From assembly GCA_937995535.1 (NCBI GenBank), contig CALKJU010000020.1, positions 62,001 to 126,000 on the forward strand: a DNA stretch of 64,000 nucleotides, in the 5' to 3' direction. The position numbers and the translations under genes are program-made. This document shows, one piece after another, positions 26,283 through 34,672 of this stretch. Within the stretch, counting starts at the first letter, position 1, and each line of letters starts with the position of its first letter. The notes below the pieces were generated by a model. It saw only the letters and a program-made list of their open reading frames with translations, was not told the origin of the DNA and did no database searches. The stretch is from an uncultured Alphaproteobacteria bacterium (GTDB lineage Bacteria; Pseudomonadota; Alphaproteobacteria; Geminicoccales; Geminicoccaceae).

Positions 26283-28081
26283 CGAACCATGCCCGCGGCC
26301 GCCGCGGGTGTCGCGACCACCCGGTGGATCGCCGCCACCGCCGCCTCGACCGTCGCAGCGTTGTGGATGATCGGCAGCCGCAGGCGTTGGGCGAGCCGTC
26401 GATAGAGCATGCGGCGGCGCGCGAAGTGGCGGTCGACGAGGGCGTCCGGCCGCTCGACGGCGATGGCCGCGACCGGCCGTTCGACGACGACGGCAGCCCA
26501 AGGGCTCGGCAGGCGCGCCGCGAGCCACGGCGCGATGCGGTCGATGACGAGGTCGTCGAAGCCGGTGTCGACCGCGAGGTCGACGAGGGTGTCCAGCGCG
26601 CAGCGGTCCGCGACCAGCACCTGACCGGTCCGGCGTCGGAAGCGCAGCGCGATGTCGATGCAACAATCGGCGAGCTGCAGCGCGAGGTGGGCCAGGGCCA
26701 GCGGGCGCGAGCGCGCGAAGTCGCGATAACCGATCGTGACCGGGCCGAGCTGCTCCTTGCGGTTGTGCCCGGTGAGACGGGTAACGGCGAGGAGCGGTAA
26801 CGACAGGTAGTTGCGAAAGCGGCTCCAGACGCGGGCGACACCGGGCCCGGCGTGCCGGGCGATCGTGTCGGCGAGGAGCGTCTTGCCCGTGCCGTCGCCA
26901 CCGCAGAGTGCGAGAAGGGATAGGTCGCGCAGTGAGCGGTGCGGTGCGTCGAGGAGTGGCCGTACGGCGTCCTGCCAGCTCGTCCAGCCGACGGGCGAGG
27001 GTGGCCGGCGCGGCGGCCGGGCACACGCCTCGACCAGTGCCGCCGGCAGGTCGCCCGGGTCGTCGACGACGATGCCATCGAAGGCATGGACGACCTCGCT
27101 GACCCCCGGCGTGTCGAGGACGACCACCGGCCGGCCGGTCAGCCCCGCCTCGATCGCCACGACCGGGACCTCGGAGACCGGCAGCCGGAACGGCAGGAGG
27201 AACACATCGACGCCGGCCAGACGACGCTGCAGCTCTTCCGGAGCGAGATCACGCCGCTCACAGGTGATCGCGGCCGCCACCGGGCTGGCGGCGCAGCGCT
27301 CGAGCAGGCGGCGCACGGCCGCCGCCGGCGCGTCGCTGCGCAGCAGAAGAACGAGCTGTGCGCGCAGCCCTAGGGCCACGGCTCGCTCGAAAGCCCCGAC
27401 CGCGAGGTCGGCGCCACGTGCTGCCAGCGGCGGACCGAGATAGGCGATCGTGGCGTAGGGACGCGGGCGACGGGGGACGGGCACGGCGATCGGCCGCACC
27501 TGCGGGCGCAGGTGGCGGCCGAGCGGAAGGCCGGCCACGGCGTAGCGGCTCCGGGCCGCCTCGCTAAGGTAGACGATCTCGTCCGCTCCGCTGCGCGCGA
27601 ACCCGCGACGGAGGCTTGCGCCGGGTAGGAGCGAGTCGAGGACGGGCAGGGCGACGACGCGCCATTCGCGTAGCAGGGCGGCTGCCGGCAGGCGCGCCAG
27701 CTCCTCCGGACGCAGCCGGGAACTGGCGATGACCAGGCTGACCGCGCAAGGTGCCAGCAGACCGCGCAGCCGGGCGAGTCGTGCGGCACCGAGCAGGACG
27801 TAGACCCGCTCGGTGCCCCAACGTGCCAGCTCGTCACGCACCGCCGCCGCGAACCGCCCGCGCTCGAACAACCGCGGCACGGTGGCAACGGCATAGCCGC
27901 GCTCGCGCGGCGGATCGCCGCTGTCGGTGATCAGCAGAACCGAGTGGCCGAGGCCAGCGAGCCCGCTCGCCAGCCCGTCGGCGCTGAGCCATGGCTGTCT
28001 GCCCACGCGCCGCGCCGACAGGCCGAAGCACACGACGGCGAAGCGCCGGAGTGGCAGGGTTTCGGCGCGGAGGACGCTCAC
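26279..28081 (-). CDS. Fused GT4-like glycosyltransferase and thymidylate-kinase-like protein
   Basis: This 600-residue protein has two parts. Residues 1-370 form a GT-B glycosyltransferase-like domain: a VGRQPWLSADGLASGLAGLGH N-terminus, an IAYLGPPLAARG strand, LLPFRLPVSEVPVVAIEA in place of the E-x7-E region, and TGRPVVVLDTPGVSEVV. Residues 387-600 form a P-loop kinase of thymidylate-kinase type: Walker A GGDGTGKT at 394-401, a WSRFRNYLS segment, a VADRCALDTLVD segment matching the DRY region, and a C-terminal nucleoside/lid region. The kinase part may phosphorylate a sugar, nucleoside or lipid precursor. Both ends overlap neighbours by 4 bases, so it is not an assembly join of separate genes by spacing. 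Confidence 0.8.
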   Translation of the reverse strand: MSVLRAETLPLRRFAVVCFGLSARRVGRQPWLSADGLASGLAGLGHSVLLITDSGDPPRERGYAVATVPRLFERGRFAAAVRDELARWGTERVYVLLGAARLARLRGLLAPCAVSLVIASSRLRPEELARLPAAALLREWRVVALPVLDSLLPGASLRRGFARSGADEIVYLSEAARSRYAVAGLPLGRHLRPQVRPIAVPVPRRPRPYATIAYLGPPLAARGADLAVGAFERAVALGLRAQLVLLLRSDAPAAAVRRLLERCAASPVAAAITCERRDLAPEELQRRLAGVDVFLLPFRLPVSEVPVVAIEAGLTGRPVVVLDTPGVSEVVHAFDGIVVDDPGDLPAALVEACARPPRRPPSPVGWTSWQDAVRPLLDAPHRSLRDLSLLALCGGDGTGKTLLADTIARHAGPGVARVWSRFRNYLSLPLLAVTRLTGHNRKEQLGPVTIGYRDFARSRPLALAHLALQLADCCIDIALRFRRRTGQVLVADRCALDTLVDLAVDTGFDDLVIDRIAPWLAARLPSPWAAVVVERPVAAIAVERPDALVDRHFARRRMLYRRLAQRLRLPIIHNAATVEAAVAAIHRVVATPAAAAGMVR

Positions 28082-29205
28082 GCCGCCAGGCTCCGCCGTG
28101 CGCCATAGGCTTCCTCCAGATCGTCGACGACCCGCTCCCAGCTATGGCGCTCCTCGACGAAGCGCCGCGCGACTCTGGCCCGCTCGGCAGCCACGGCCGG
28201 CTGCGACAGGACTTGGACGATGCCGTCGGCCAGGGCATCGGCGTCGGGATCGACGGTCAGGACAGGAAGGCGTGCCGACCCGGCGAGCGGGCCGCTGCGG
28301 GTGCTGACCACCGGCACGCCGCACGCCATGGCCTCCAGCAGGGTCAGCGGAAACCCCTCGTAGTCGCTGGGGCAGACGAAGACCGCGGCCGCCTGCAGGC
28401 GTGCGCGGAGTGTCGGGCGGTCGAGGAAGCCGAGGAAGTCGACACGATCGGCGATGCCCAGCGCCGCGGCCCGCGCGCGGAGCCGTCCGTCCAGCGGCCC
28501 CTCGCCGGCGATGACGAGGCGCAGATTGGTCCCAGGCCCGAGAGCGCGGAACGCGGCGAGCAACCGCGCGACACCCTTGCGCACCGCGAGCCGCCCGACG
28601 AACAGGACCTCGTCGCGCCGGCCAGCAGGCCCATGGAAGGCGAAGAAGTCGGTGTCGACGCCGTTCTCGACGACGCGGATCGGGCGCGCGCCGACGCGAT
28701 AGTTGGCGATCAGTTCGTCGCGAACCGGGCCGGAGACGGCCAGAACCTCGCTCGCCTGGTCGAGGTACCATTGCTCGTAGGCGCGACTGAACCAGCGGGC
28801 GTTGGCTCGGGCGAGCGCTGGGCCAAGGCCCGGCTCGCTGACCGCCGCGGTGTCGGCCAGCATCGGGGTATGGAAGGTGACGACGAGGCGCTGGCGGCCG
28901 CGCAGCGGCGGCAGCAGTGGGAGGTGGACGTGCAGGACGTCGGCTCCGTCGGCGCCGCGGTCGACCCAGTACTGCAACGCCAGGCGGTCGAGCGCGTGAT
29001 GTAGGGGCTTCAAGGGCGAGTGCGGGTAATGACGGACACCGACGCCGGCAATCGTCTCCTGCCGCCAACCGCGGAAGGCGGCACCGCGCGCCACGACCGT
29101 GACGCCGTGACCACGGTCGCGGAGGCGCCGGGCCACCTCGCTGACATGGTGGCCGATGCCCTCGCGTGGCGGCAGCCGATTGTTGGTCAGCAGCGCGACG
29201 TGCAT
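28078..29205 (-). CDS. GT4 glycosyltransferase
   Basis: This 375-residue GT4 enzyme begins MHVALLTNNRLPPREGIGHHVSEVARRL, with the Gly-rich acceptor loop of this family. It continues with LVVTFHTPML and VVENGVDTDFF, then the donor domain GRLAVRKGVARLLAAF and the E-x7-E motif in SDYEGFPLTLLEAMACG. It is a likely cytosolic or peripheral membrane transferase. Its stop overlaps the ATG of the fusion gene, and its start lies inside the 3' end of the GT2 gene (19-base overlap), so translation is coupled. Donor sugar unknown. Confidence 0.9.
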   Translation of the reverse strand: MHVALLTNNRLPPREGIGHHVSEVARRLRDRGHGVTVVARGAAFRGWRQETIAGVGVRHYPHSPLKPLHHALDRLALQYWVDRGADGADVLHVHLPLLPPLRGRQRLVVTFHTPMLADTAAVSEPGLGPALARANARWFSRAYEQWYLDQASEVLAVSGPVRDELIANYRVGARPIRVVENGVDTDFFAFHGPAGRRDEVLFVGRLAVRKGVARLLAAFRALGPGTNLRLVIAGEGPLDGRLRARAAALGIADRVDFLGFLDRPTLRARLQAAAVFVCPSDYEGFPLTLLEAMACGVPVVSTRSGPLAGSARLPVLTVDPDADALADGIVQVLSQPAVAAERARVARRFVEERHSWERVVDDLEEAYGARRSLAA

Positions 29206-30158
29206 GCCGGCGAGCCATCGGGGGAGGCGAGCGCGTCGCGGCCGCGGTCGGGCATCGTCCAGTAGTAGTCCTGGCTGCTGAGCCGGGCGGCGACGGCGGC
29301 GGGCAGGCGCCTGCCTACGAGGCCGAGCCGGTAGCCGGTCCAGCGCGCGGCGAGACTGGCCACGGCACGGGGTAGCAGGGTCGGCCGCACGCGGGCGACC
29401 TCGGTGAGGAGCCGCGCGGCGAACCGGCGGCCCCGCGCGGCTTCATCACCGTCGCTGCGCAGTTCGGGGAACGCGGCCCGGGTCCAGCCGATGTCGAAGT
29501 AGCGCCGCAGCTCGTCGCGCAGTCCGTAGGGGTGGGAGTGGCGGACGACGGCCTCCGCGACATAGGCGATGGCGTGGCCGGCGACGAGGAGGCGGCGCGC
29601 GGCGATCGTCTCCTCGCTGACGAGCGTGGCCGGGAAGCCGCCGATCGAGTCGAGCGCGCCGTTGGACCACGCCGCGCAGGCATTCGACGGCACGATCCCC
29701 GCCTCGCGCAGATCGGCGAGACTGCGGACGATGCACGTCGTGCCAGGATAGGTCAGCTCGCGCGCGAGGCGCTCCAGCGGTGCGGCGTCGCCACGGGCGA
29801 TCTGTCGCCCGAACGCCGCGCTGGCGCGCCCGTCGCGGATCGCAGCGGTGAGCCGCTCGAGGAAGCCGTCGTCCTGCGGATAGGCGTCCGGCGTCAGCAT
29901 GACGACGATCGGCGTGCCGAGGGCGCGCCGCGCATGGTTCCGGGTCAGGCCGTGGTCGAACTGGGCACGCGGCACGATCAAGGTCTCCGCGCCGAGCCGT
30001 CGGGCTTCCTCGACGGTGCCGTCCAGCGAGGAGGAATTGACCACGAGCACCCGTGGCCGGAGCGGCGAGCGGAGCAGCGGCGGCAGGCAGCGCCGCAGAT
30101 GGTCGCGCGCCCGATGCGTGACCACGGCGACACCGACGTCGGTTGTGCGCGCAGACAT
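29187..30158 (-). CDS. GT2 glycosyltransferase (rhamnosyltransferase-like)
   Basis: This is an inverting GT-A glycosyltransferase of 323 residues. The N-terminal VGVAVVTHRARDHLRRCLPPLL, VLVVNSSSLDGT and the FDHGLTRNHA motif are close to the rhamnosyltransferase subgroup of GT2; the TPDAYPQDD segment stands at the DxD metal-binding place. The ATG at 30158 is preferred over a GTG at 30173 because GAGG lies five bases upstream of it. A GT2 of this kind beside a CDP-6-deoxyhexose pathway suggests transfer of that deoxysugar. A 64-base AT-rich gap separates it from the upstream NAD-dependent gene. Confidence 0.85.
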   Translation of the reverse strand: MSARTTDVGVAVVTHRARDHLRRCLPPLLRSPLRPRVLVVNSSSLDGTVEEARRLGAETLIVPRAQFDHGLTRNHARRALGTPIVVMLTPDAYPQDDGFLERLTAAIRDGRASAAFGRQIARGDAAPLERLARELTYPGTTCIVRSLADLREAGIVPSNACAAWSNGALDSIGGFPATLVSEETIAARRLLVAGHAIAYVAEAVVRHSHPYGLRDELRRYFDIGWTRAAFPELRSDGDEAARGRRFAARLLTEVARVRPTLLPRAVASLAARWTGYRLGLVGRRLPAAVAARLSSQDYYWTMPDRGRDALASPDGSPACTSRC

Positions 30159-30222
30159 CGGTGCCTCGGCCACGCCTCCAAGGGATTGGGCCCGACCGTC
30201 GATGGAACCGCCCGGACTGTAA

Positions 30223-31161
30223 CTAGCTCGTAGACGAATTCAACCATAAATAGAACTCGGCCATCCGGTCCCATGCCCGCTCGACCGGCCATGTGGCGGC
30301 GAGGGCACCCGCCGGCTCGGGATTGACCAGGATCTCCGGCTCGTCGCTGGCCGCGGGCGGCTCGGCGGCGACGACGCCGCAGGGAATCCCGAGGCGCGGA
30401 CCCAGGGCCGCCGCGATCCGCTGCGCGTGGGCGAGCAGCGTCGCGGCATGACCGCTCGGCGCGCGCAGTCGTGGCGCCGTCGGCCTCGCCTGGGCGTGGC
30501 AGAACTCGGCGTAGAGCGCGCCAAGCAGGTCGACGTGGACGAAGTCGCGGACGAGCGACGGATGACGCACACATGCCGGCTGCCCGCGGAGCCAGCGGCT
30601 CGCGAGGTAGGTGCCGAAGCCCGGCTTCTCCAACGCGCCGATCGGGTGGGGCACGACGAAGCAGGCCGTCGCGAGGCCTTCTCTCGCCGCCGCGGCGCTG
30701 AGCGTTTCCCGGATCCGCACCTTGACCCGGCCGTAGGCGAGGACCGGTCCGCGTTCCGCGGCGGTCGCGCCCTCGAACACCGAGCCTGTCACGACGAGAG
30801 CGCGGCCACCGCCACGCGCCAATGCCGCCAGGACACCCGCCGCGCCGGCCGTGGCCGCATCGTGACAGGCGACGGGGTTGAAGGCGGCACTCCGAAAATC
30901 GCCGATCTCGCAGCCGTGATGGCACAGGATATCGACCCGGCTGGCGGTGATCAGGTCGACGAACCGGGGATCGCCGAAGGCAAAGCCACCGACGAGCGAG
31001 CAGCCCGCGCGGCGCGCGAGCTCGAGCCGGCGCGCGGCGACGCCGGAATAGCCCTGGCACGGCCGTCGGGTGGTGGCGATCACCTCGCACCCGGACTCCG
31101 CCAACGCGGCCGCGAACCAGCAGCCCGTGAAGGACGAGACGCCGGTCAGCAGAACGCGCAT
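30223..31161 (-). CDS. NAD-dependent epimerase/dehydratase (sugar reductase type)
   Basis: This short-chain, extended-SDR protein of 312 residues has the Rossmann motif MRVLLTGVSSFTG, a CHHGCEIGDFRS segment, catalytic Tyr-x3-Lys in AYGRVKVRIRETL and HPSLVRDFVHVDLL. It is expected to act on a nucleotide sugar. The place after rfbF, rfbG and a 3,5-epimerase makes it a good candidate for the 4-keto reductase that completes a CDP-6-deoxyhexose. The ATG overlaps the stop of the epimerase gene (ATGA). The bases after its stop are unusually AT-rich for this window. Confidence 0.8.
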   Translation of the reverse strand: MRVLLTGVSSFTGCWFAAALAESGCEVIATTRRPCQGYSGVAARRLELARRAGCSLVGGFAFGDPRFVDLITASRVDILCHHGCEIGDFRSAAFNPVACHDAATAGAAGVLAALARGGGRALVVTGSVFEGATAAERGPVLAYGRVKVRIRETLSAAAAREGLATACFVVPHPIGALEKPGFGTYLASRWLRGQPACVRHPSLVRDFVHVDLLGALYAEFCHAQARPTAPRLRAPSGHAATLLAHAQRIAAALGPRLGIPCGVVAAEPPAASDEPEILVNPEPAGALAATWPVERAWDRMAEFYLWLNSSTS

Positions 31162-31733
31162 CACGCGGCGCGGTGCTGGTCCGGGCAGTAGTCCGGATGG
31201 CTGGCGTCGCGCGCCGAGATGACGGCCGGCGCAGACGGCCAGGGAATTGCGAAGGCCGGGTCGTTCCAGCGCACGCCGCGTTCGCGAACCGGATCGTAGC
31301 TGGCCGAGACGAGGTACCAGGCGAGCGTGTCGTCGGCGAGCGTCAGCAGCCCGTGGGCGCAGCCCTCGGGCACGACCATCATCCGGTGGTTCGCCGCCGA
31401 CAGCTCCGCAGCGAAGTGGCGGCCAAAGGTCGGCGACTGCCGCCGGAGGTCGAGCACGACATCCCAGAGCGCGCCGCGCACACAGGTCACGAGCTTCGTC
31501 TCGGCGCTCGGGCCGAGCTGATAGTGCAGGCCGCGCAAGGTGCCCTGCCGCGCGCTGTGGGACAGGTTCGCCTGGGCGATCTCGCGGTCCACGCCGAGCG
31601 CGGCGAGCTCGCGGCGGCAGAACGACCGCTGGAACCAGCCACGCTCGTCGTGCTGTGGTCGCGTGCCGAGCAGCAGCACGCCGGGCATCGGTCGCGCCAG
31701 GACCGCGAAGGTGCCGCTGTCTAGCGCCGCCAT
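31161..31733 (-). CDS. RmlC-like nucleotide-sugar 3,5-epimerase
   Basis: This 190-residue cupin of the dTDP-4-dehydrorhamnose 3,5-epimerase family has active residues in order: His70 in TLRGLHYQ, Lys80, Tyr140 or Tyr146 in LAWYLVSASYDP and Asp158 in RWNDP. The family inverts C3 and C5 of a 4-keto-6-deoxy sugar. The absence of RmlA/B/D and the presence of rfbF and rfbG suggest a CDP-4-keto-6-deoxyglucose substrate, as for AscE-type enzymes. The ATG at 31733 overlaps the end of rfbF by 13 bases. Confidence 0.86.
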   Translation of the reverse strand: MAALDSGTFAVLARPMPGVLLLGTRPQHDERGWFQRSFCRRELAALGVDREIAQANLSHSARQGTLRGLHYQLGPSAETKLVTCVRGALWDVVLDLRRQSPTFGRHFAAELSAANHRMMVVPEGCAHGLLTLADDTLAWYLVSASYDPVRERGVRWNDPAFAIPWPSAPAVISARDASHPDYCPDQHRAA

Positions 31734-32515
31734 GGCGCCGCCCCGGCTTCCCACAAGGCCGCCGCGCGCTGATGGTCGGGCACAGTGTCGACGCACGACC
31801 AGAAGCCGGTCCAGCGGAACAGCCGGAGCTGGCCCGCCCGGGCAAGACGGGGCAGCACGTCCTGCTCGAGCACGCACTCCGCCGCGGTCGAAAAATGCTC
31901 CAGCGCCGCCCGGCGGAACAGGAGGAACCCGCCATTCACCCAGTCGTCCTCACGCCGCGGCTTTTCCTGGAACGACAGGACCCGGTCGTCACGGACCTCG
32001 ACATGACCGAACGCTGAGGGGTTCACGACGCCCAGCATGGTGGCGAGGCTGTCATGGGCGAGGTGGAAGGCGAACTCGGCAGCCAGATCCGCATCGGTGA
32101 GCCCGTCGCCGTAGGTCACGGCGAAATGGTCGGCGGCGCCGAGATGGCGGGCGGCGGCGCGGGCGATGCGGGCGCCGGTCATCGCCTCGCTCCCGGTGTG
32201 CGCCACCGTCACCTCCCAGTCGGGGGTCGTGCCGGTCCGGTGGTGGTGCAATGCGCCGGTCGCGAGATCGACCGTGAAGTCCGAATGGATGACGTCGAAG
32301 TTGCGGAAATAGCTGCTGATCACCTCGCGACGATGGCCGGTGCAGACGACGAAGCGGCGAAAACCGTGCCGCGCGTAGCATTCCATGACATGCAGCAGCA
32401 TCGGCCGGTCGCCGATGTCGAGCATGGGCTTCGGCTGCTGCCGGCCGAGCTCGCCGAGCCGCGAGCCGAGCCCGCCACAGAGGATGAAGACCGGGGTGTC
32501 GACAGCGTCAGGCAT
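31721..32515 (-). CDS. rfbF: Glucose-1-phosphate cytidylyltransferase
   Basis: This enzyme makes CDP-glucose from CTP and glucose 1-phosphate. It has 264 residues with the nucleotidyltransferase loop CGGLGSRLGE, the QPKPMLDIGDRPML segment, VCTGHRREVISSYF, TYGDGLTD with the metal-binding Asp, SFQEKP and the VNGGFLLF strand that distinguishes this group. Its ATG overlaps the rfbG stop by 8 bases. It is the first step of the CDP-sugar pathway encoded by this operon. Confidence 0.94.
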   Translation of the reverse strand: MPDAVDTPVFILCGGLGSRLGELGRQQPKPMLDIGDRPMLLHVMECYARHGFRRFVVCTGHRREVISSYFRNFDVIHSDFTVDLATGALHHHRTGTTPDWEVTVAHTGSEAMTGARIARAAARHLGAADHFAVTYGDGLTDADLAAEFAFHLAHDSLATMLGVVNPSAFGHVEVRDDRVLSFQEKPRREDDWVNGGFLLFRRAALEHFSTAAECVLEQDVLPRLARAGQLRLFRWTGFWSCVDTVPDHQRAAALWEAGAAPWRR

Positions 32516-33611
32516 GGGCGAGCGCGGCGGTATCGACGCCGACATGTCGCCGGGTGCTGGCATCGCCCAGACGCTCGTACCGTGCGATCTGCGCTGCGAG
32601 CCAGTCACGCTCGCCGCCGGCAAGCGCGCGATAGCCCTCGATCGCCCAGCGCAGCGCGGCCGCGGTATCCAGGCGCGGCTCCCAGCCGAGGCTTTGCCGC
32701 GCGCGCATCGAGCAGAGGCGCAGGACACGGGCCTCGGCGGTGGCCGCGGGCTCGCTCGTGGTCCAGGTACCGCCGCCCAACTCCCTGAGCGCGAACTCGG
32801 CGACCTCGGCGACGGTCCAGCCTGGCGAGCGGAGAGGGCCGAAGTTCCAGCTCCGTGAATAGCTGGCCGGATCGCGCGCCAGCGCTTCGGCCAAAGCCAA
32901 GTAGCCACTGAGCGCGTCGAGCACGTGTTGCCACGGCCGGACCGCCCCAGGGTGGCGCAGTTGGGGCGGCCGGCCAGCCGCGACGGCGCGCACGAGGTCC
33001 GGCAGCAATCGGTCGGCCGCGAAGTCACCGCCGCCGATGACGTTGCCCGCGCGCGCCGTCGCGATCCCGAGACCCCGCTCGGCCGGAAAGAACGAGCTGC
33101 GCCATGCGGCGGTCACGAGTTCAGCGCAGGCCTTGCTGGCGCTGTACGGGTCCGTGCCGCCCAGCGGGTCCTCCTCGGCGCAGGGCCCGTCGCCGTCGCG
33201 ATAGCACTTGTCGCTGGTGACGATCACCGCGACGCGGACCGTCGGCGTCACCCGGATCGCCTCGAGCAGGTGCACCGTGCCGAGGGCGTTGGTCGCGAAG
33301 GTCCCGGCCGGGTCGCGCAAGCCCTCGAGGACCAGCGCCTGCGCTGCAAGATGGAGCACGACCTCGGGTGCCGCGGTGCGCAGCGCGTTGCGCACAACCT
33401 CGGCGTCGCGCAGGTCGCCGAAGCACGATCGGATACGCCCCTCGAGACCGACGCGTTCGAACAGGCCGTGGGCTGGGCTCGGCGGCAGCGCGAGTCCGGT
33501 GACCCGCGCGCCGAGGCGCACCAGCCATGTGCACAGCCACGTGCCCTTGAAGCCGGTGTGGCCGGTCACGAGCACGCGACGACCTCGCCAGAAGCCAGGA
33601 TCGCCCGCCAT
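32508..33611 (-). CDS. rfbG: CDP-glucose 4,6-dehydratase
   Basis: The enzyme converts CDP-glucose to CDP-4-keto-6-deoxyglucose using bound NAD. The 367-residue protein starts FWRGRRVLVTGHTGFKGTW with the Rossmann motif. It has HLAAQALV, the VTSDKCY segment with the Thr/Ser and Asp of the active site, Tyr-x3-Lys in DPYSASKACAE, ARAGNVIGGGD and RPWQHVLD. The ATG 33611 is placed directly before this start. A sigma-70-like promoter lies 37 bases upstream, so this is the first gene of the minus-strand glycan operon. Confidence 0.95.
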   Translation of the reverse strand: MAGDPGFWRGRRVLVTGHTGFKGTWLCTWLVRLGARVTGLALPPSPAHGLFERVGLEGRIRSCFGDLRDAEVVRNALRTAAPEVVLHLAAQALVLEGLRDPAGTFATNALGTVHLLEAIRVTPTVRVAVIVTSDKCYRDGDGPCAEEDPLGGTDPYSASKACAELVTAAWRSSFFPAERGLGIATARAGNVIGGGDFAADRLLPDLVRAVAAGRPPQLRHPGAVRPWQHVLDALSGYLALAEALARDPASYSRSWNFGPLRSPGWTVAEVAEFALRELGGGTWTTSEPAATAEARVLRLCSMRARQSLGWEPRLDTAAALRWAIEGYRALAGGERDWLAAQIARYERLGDASTRRHVGVDTAALAHA

Positions 33612-33647
33612 GGCGCCGACACCTCCGACAAACTTTCTCGTATTTGG

Positions 33648-33677
33648 TTTATAGTCGGCGCAAAACTCTCTTGTCAC
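33648..33677 (-). promoter_or_regulatory. Candidate sigma-70-type promoter of the glycan operon
   Basis: On the minus strand GTGACA (33677-33672) and TATAAA (33653-33648) are separated by 18 bases. Each differs from the consensus by one base. The -10 element lies about 37 bases upstream of the rfbG ATG. The surrounding region (33612-33690) is visibly AT-rich against the rest of the window. Confidence 0.5.
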
Positions 33678-33749
33678 GCGAAACAGTGCCAGTCCACCAG
33701 CCTTGCCAGGCGGCTTCGAGGTCGCCACCACTACCGGGCAAGGGGTCCG

Positions 33750-34658
33750 ATGAAGCCTGCGGTCGTCCACCATCCGGCCTACGTCGCCGAGCTGCCGCCC
33801 GGGCACCGCTTCCCGATGGCCAAGTTCGGCCGTCTGCTGGCGCACCTGCACGAGCGCAAGCTGGTCGAGCCGCGACGCCTGTTCCGACCCGAGCCGGCCC
33901 CGCGCTCTTGGCTGGAGCTCGCGCACAGCGGCCGCTATGTCACCGCGGTTCTGGAGCACGGGCTCGATCCGGCGTCCCAGCGCCGCCTCGGCCTGCCGAT
34001 GAGCCCCGCGCTCGCATTGCGCAGCCGGGCGGCGAGCGCCGGCACCGTGCTCGCCGCGCGCCTTGCGCTCGAGCACGGCCTCGCCTGCAACACCGCCGGC
34101 GGCAGCCACCATGCGATGGCGGACGGCGGCGCCGGCTTCTGCGTGTTCAACGACGTCGCCGTGGCGGCCGCAGTCCTGCTGACCGAAGGGCTGGTCGCGC
34201 GCGTGCTGGTGATCGACCTCGACGTCCACCAGGGCGACGGCACCGCCGAGATCTTCCGCAACGATCCGCGGGTGGTGACCTTCTCGGTGCACTGCCGGGC
34301 GAACTACCCGGCGCGCAAGACCCAGAGTGACCTCGACGTCGCGCTCGACCCCGAGGTCGGCGACGCCCCCTACCTGCGCCTGCTCGACGCCGTGCTGCCG
34401 CCACTTCTAGACCGCGTTGCGCCGGACCTCGTCTTCTACAATGCAGGCGTCGACCCGCACCGCGACGACCGGTTGGGACGCCTCGCGCTCAGCGATGCGG
34501 GGCTCGCCGCGCGCGAGGCGCTGGTGCTGGAGGCGTGCCGGCGCCGGGCGCTGCCCCTCGCCTGCGTGCTCGGCGGCGGCTACGCGCCGACCCTCGACGA
34601 ACTCGTGGCGCGCCACGCGATCCTGCATGAGGTGGCGCGCGACCTCCCCGCCTGGTGA
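33750..34658 (+). CDS. Histone deacetylase-fold hydrolase, class IV-like
   Basis: This zinc-dependent deacetylase-fold protein has 302 residues. The active site is complete: His120-His121 in GGSHHAM, zinc ligands Asp158 and His160 in IDLDVHQGDG and Asp235 in AGVDPH, and Tyr278 in GGGYAP. The FPMAKFGRLLAHL N-terminal segment resembles the class IV (HDAC11-like) branch. Bacterial members act on acetylated polyamines, acetoin pathway proteins or fatty-acyl lysines; the substrate here is unknown. ATG 33750 has AAGGGG four bases upstream. It is divergent from the glycan operon and convergent with the lactate-dehydrogenase-like gene. Confidence 0.88.
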   Translation: MKPAVVHHPAYVAELPPGHRFPMAKFGRLLAHLHERKLVEPRRLFRPEPAPRSWLELAHSGRYVTAVLEHGLDPASQRRLGLPMSPALALRSRAASAGTVLAARLALEHGLACNTAGGSHHAMADGGAGFCVFNDVAVAAAVLLTEGLVARVLVIDLDVHQGDGTAEIFRNDPRVVTFSVHCRANYPARKTQSDLDVALDPEVGDAPYLRLLDAVLPPLLDRVAPDLVFYNAGVDPHRDDRLGRLALSDAGLAAREALVLEACRRRALPLACVLGGGYAPTLDELVARHAILHEVARDLPAW

Positions 34659-34672
34659 GCGGGCGCGGTCCC

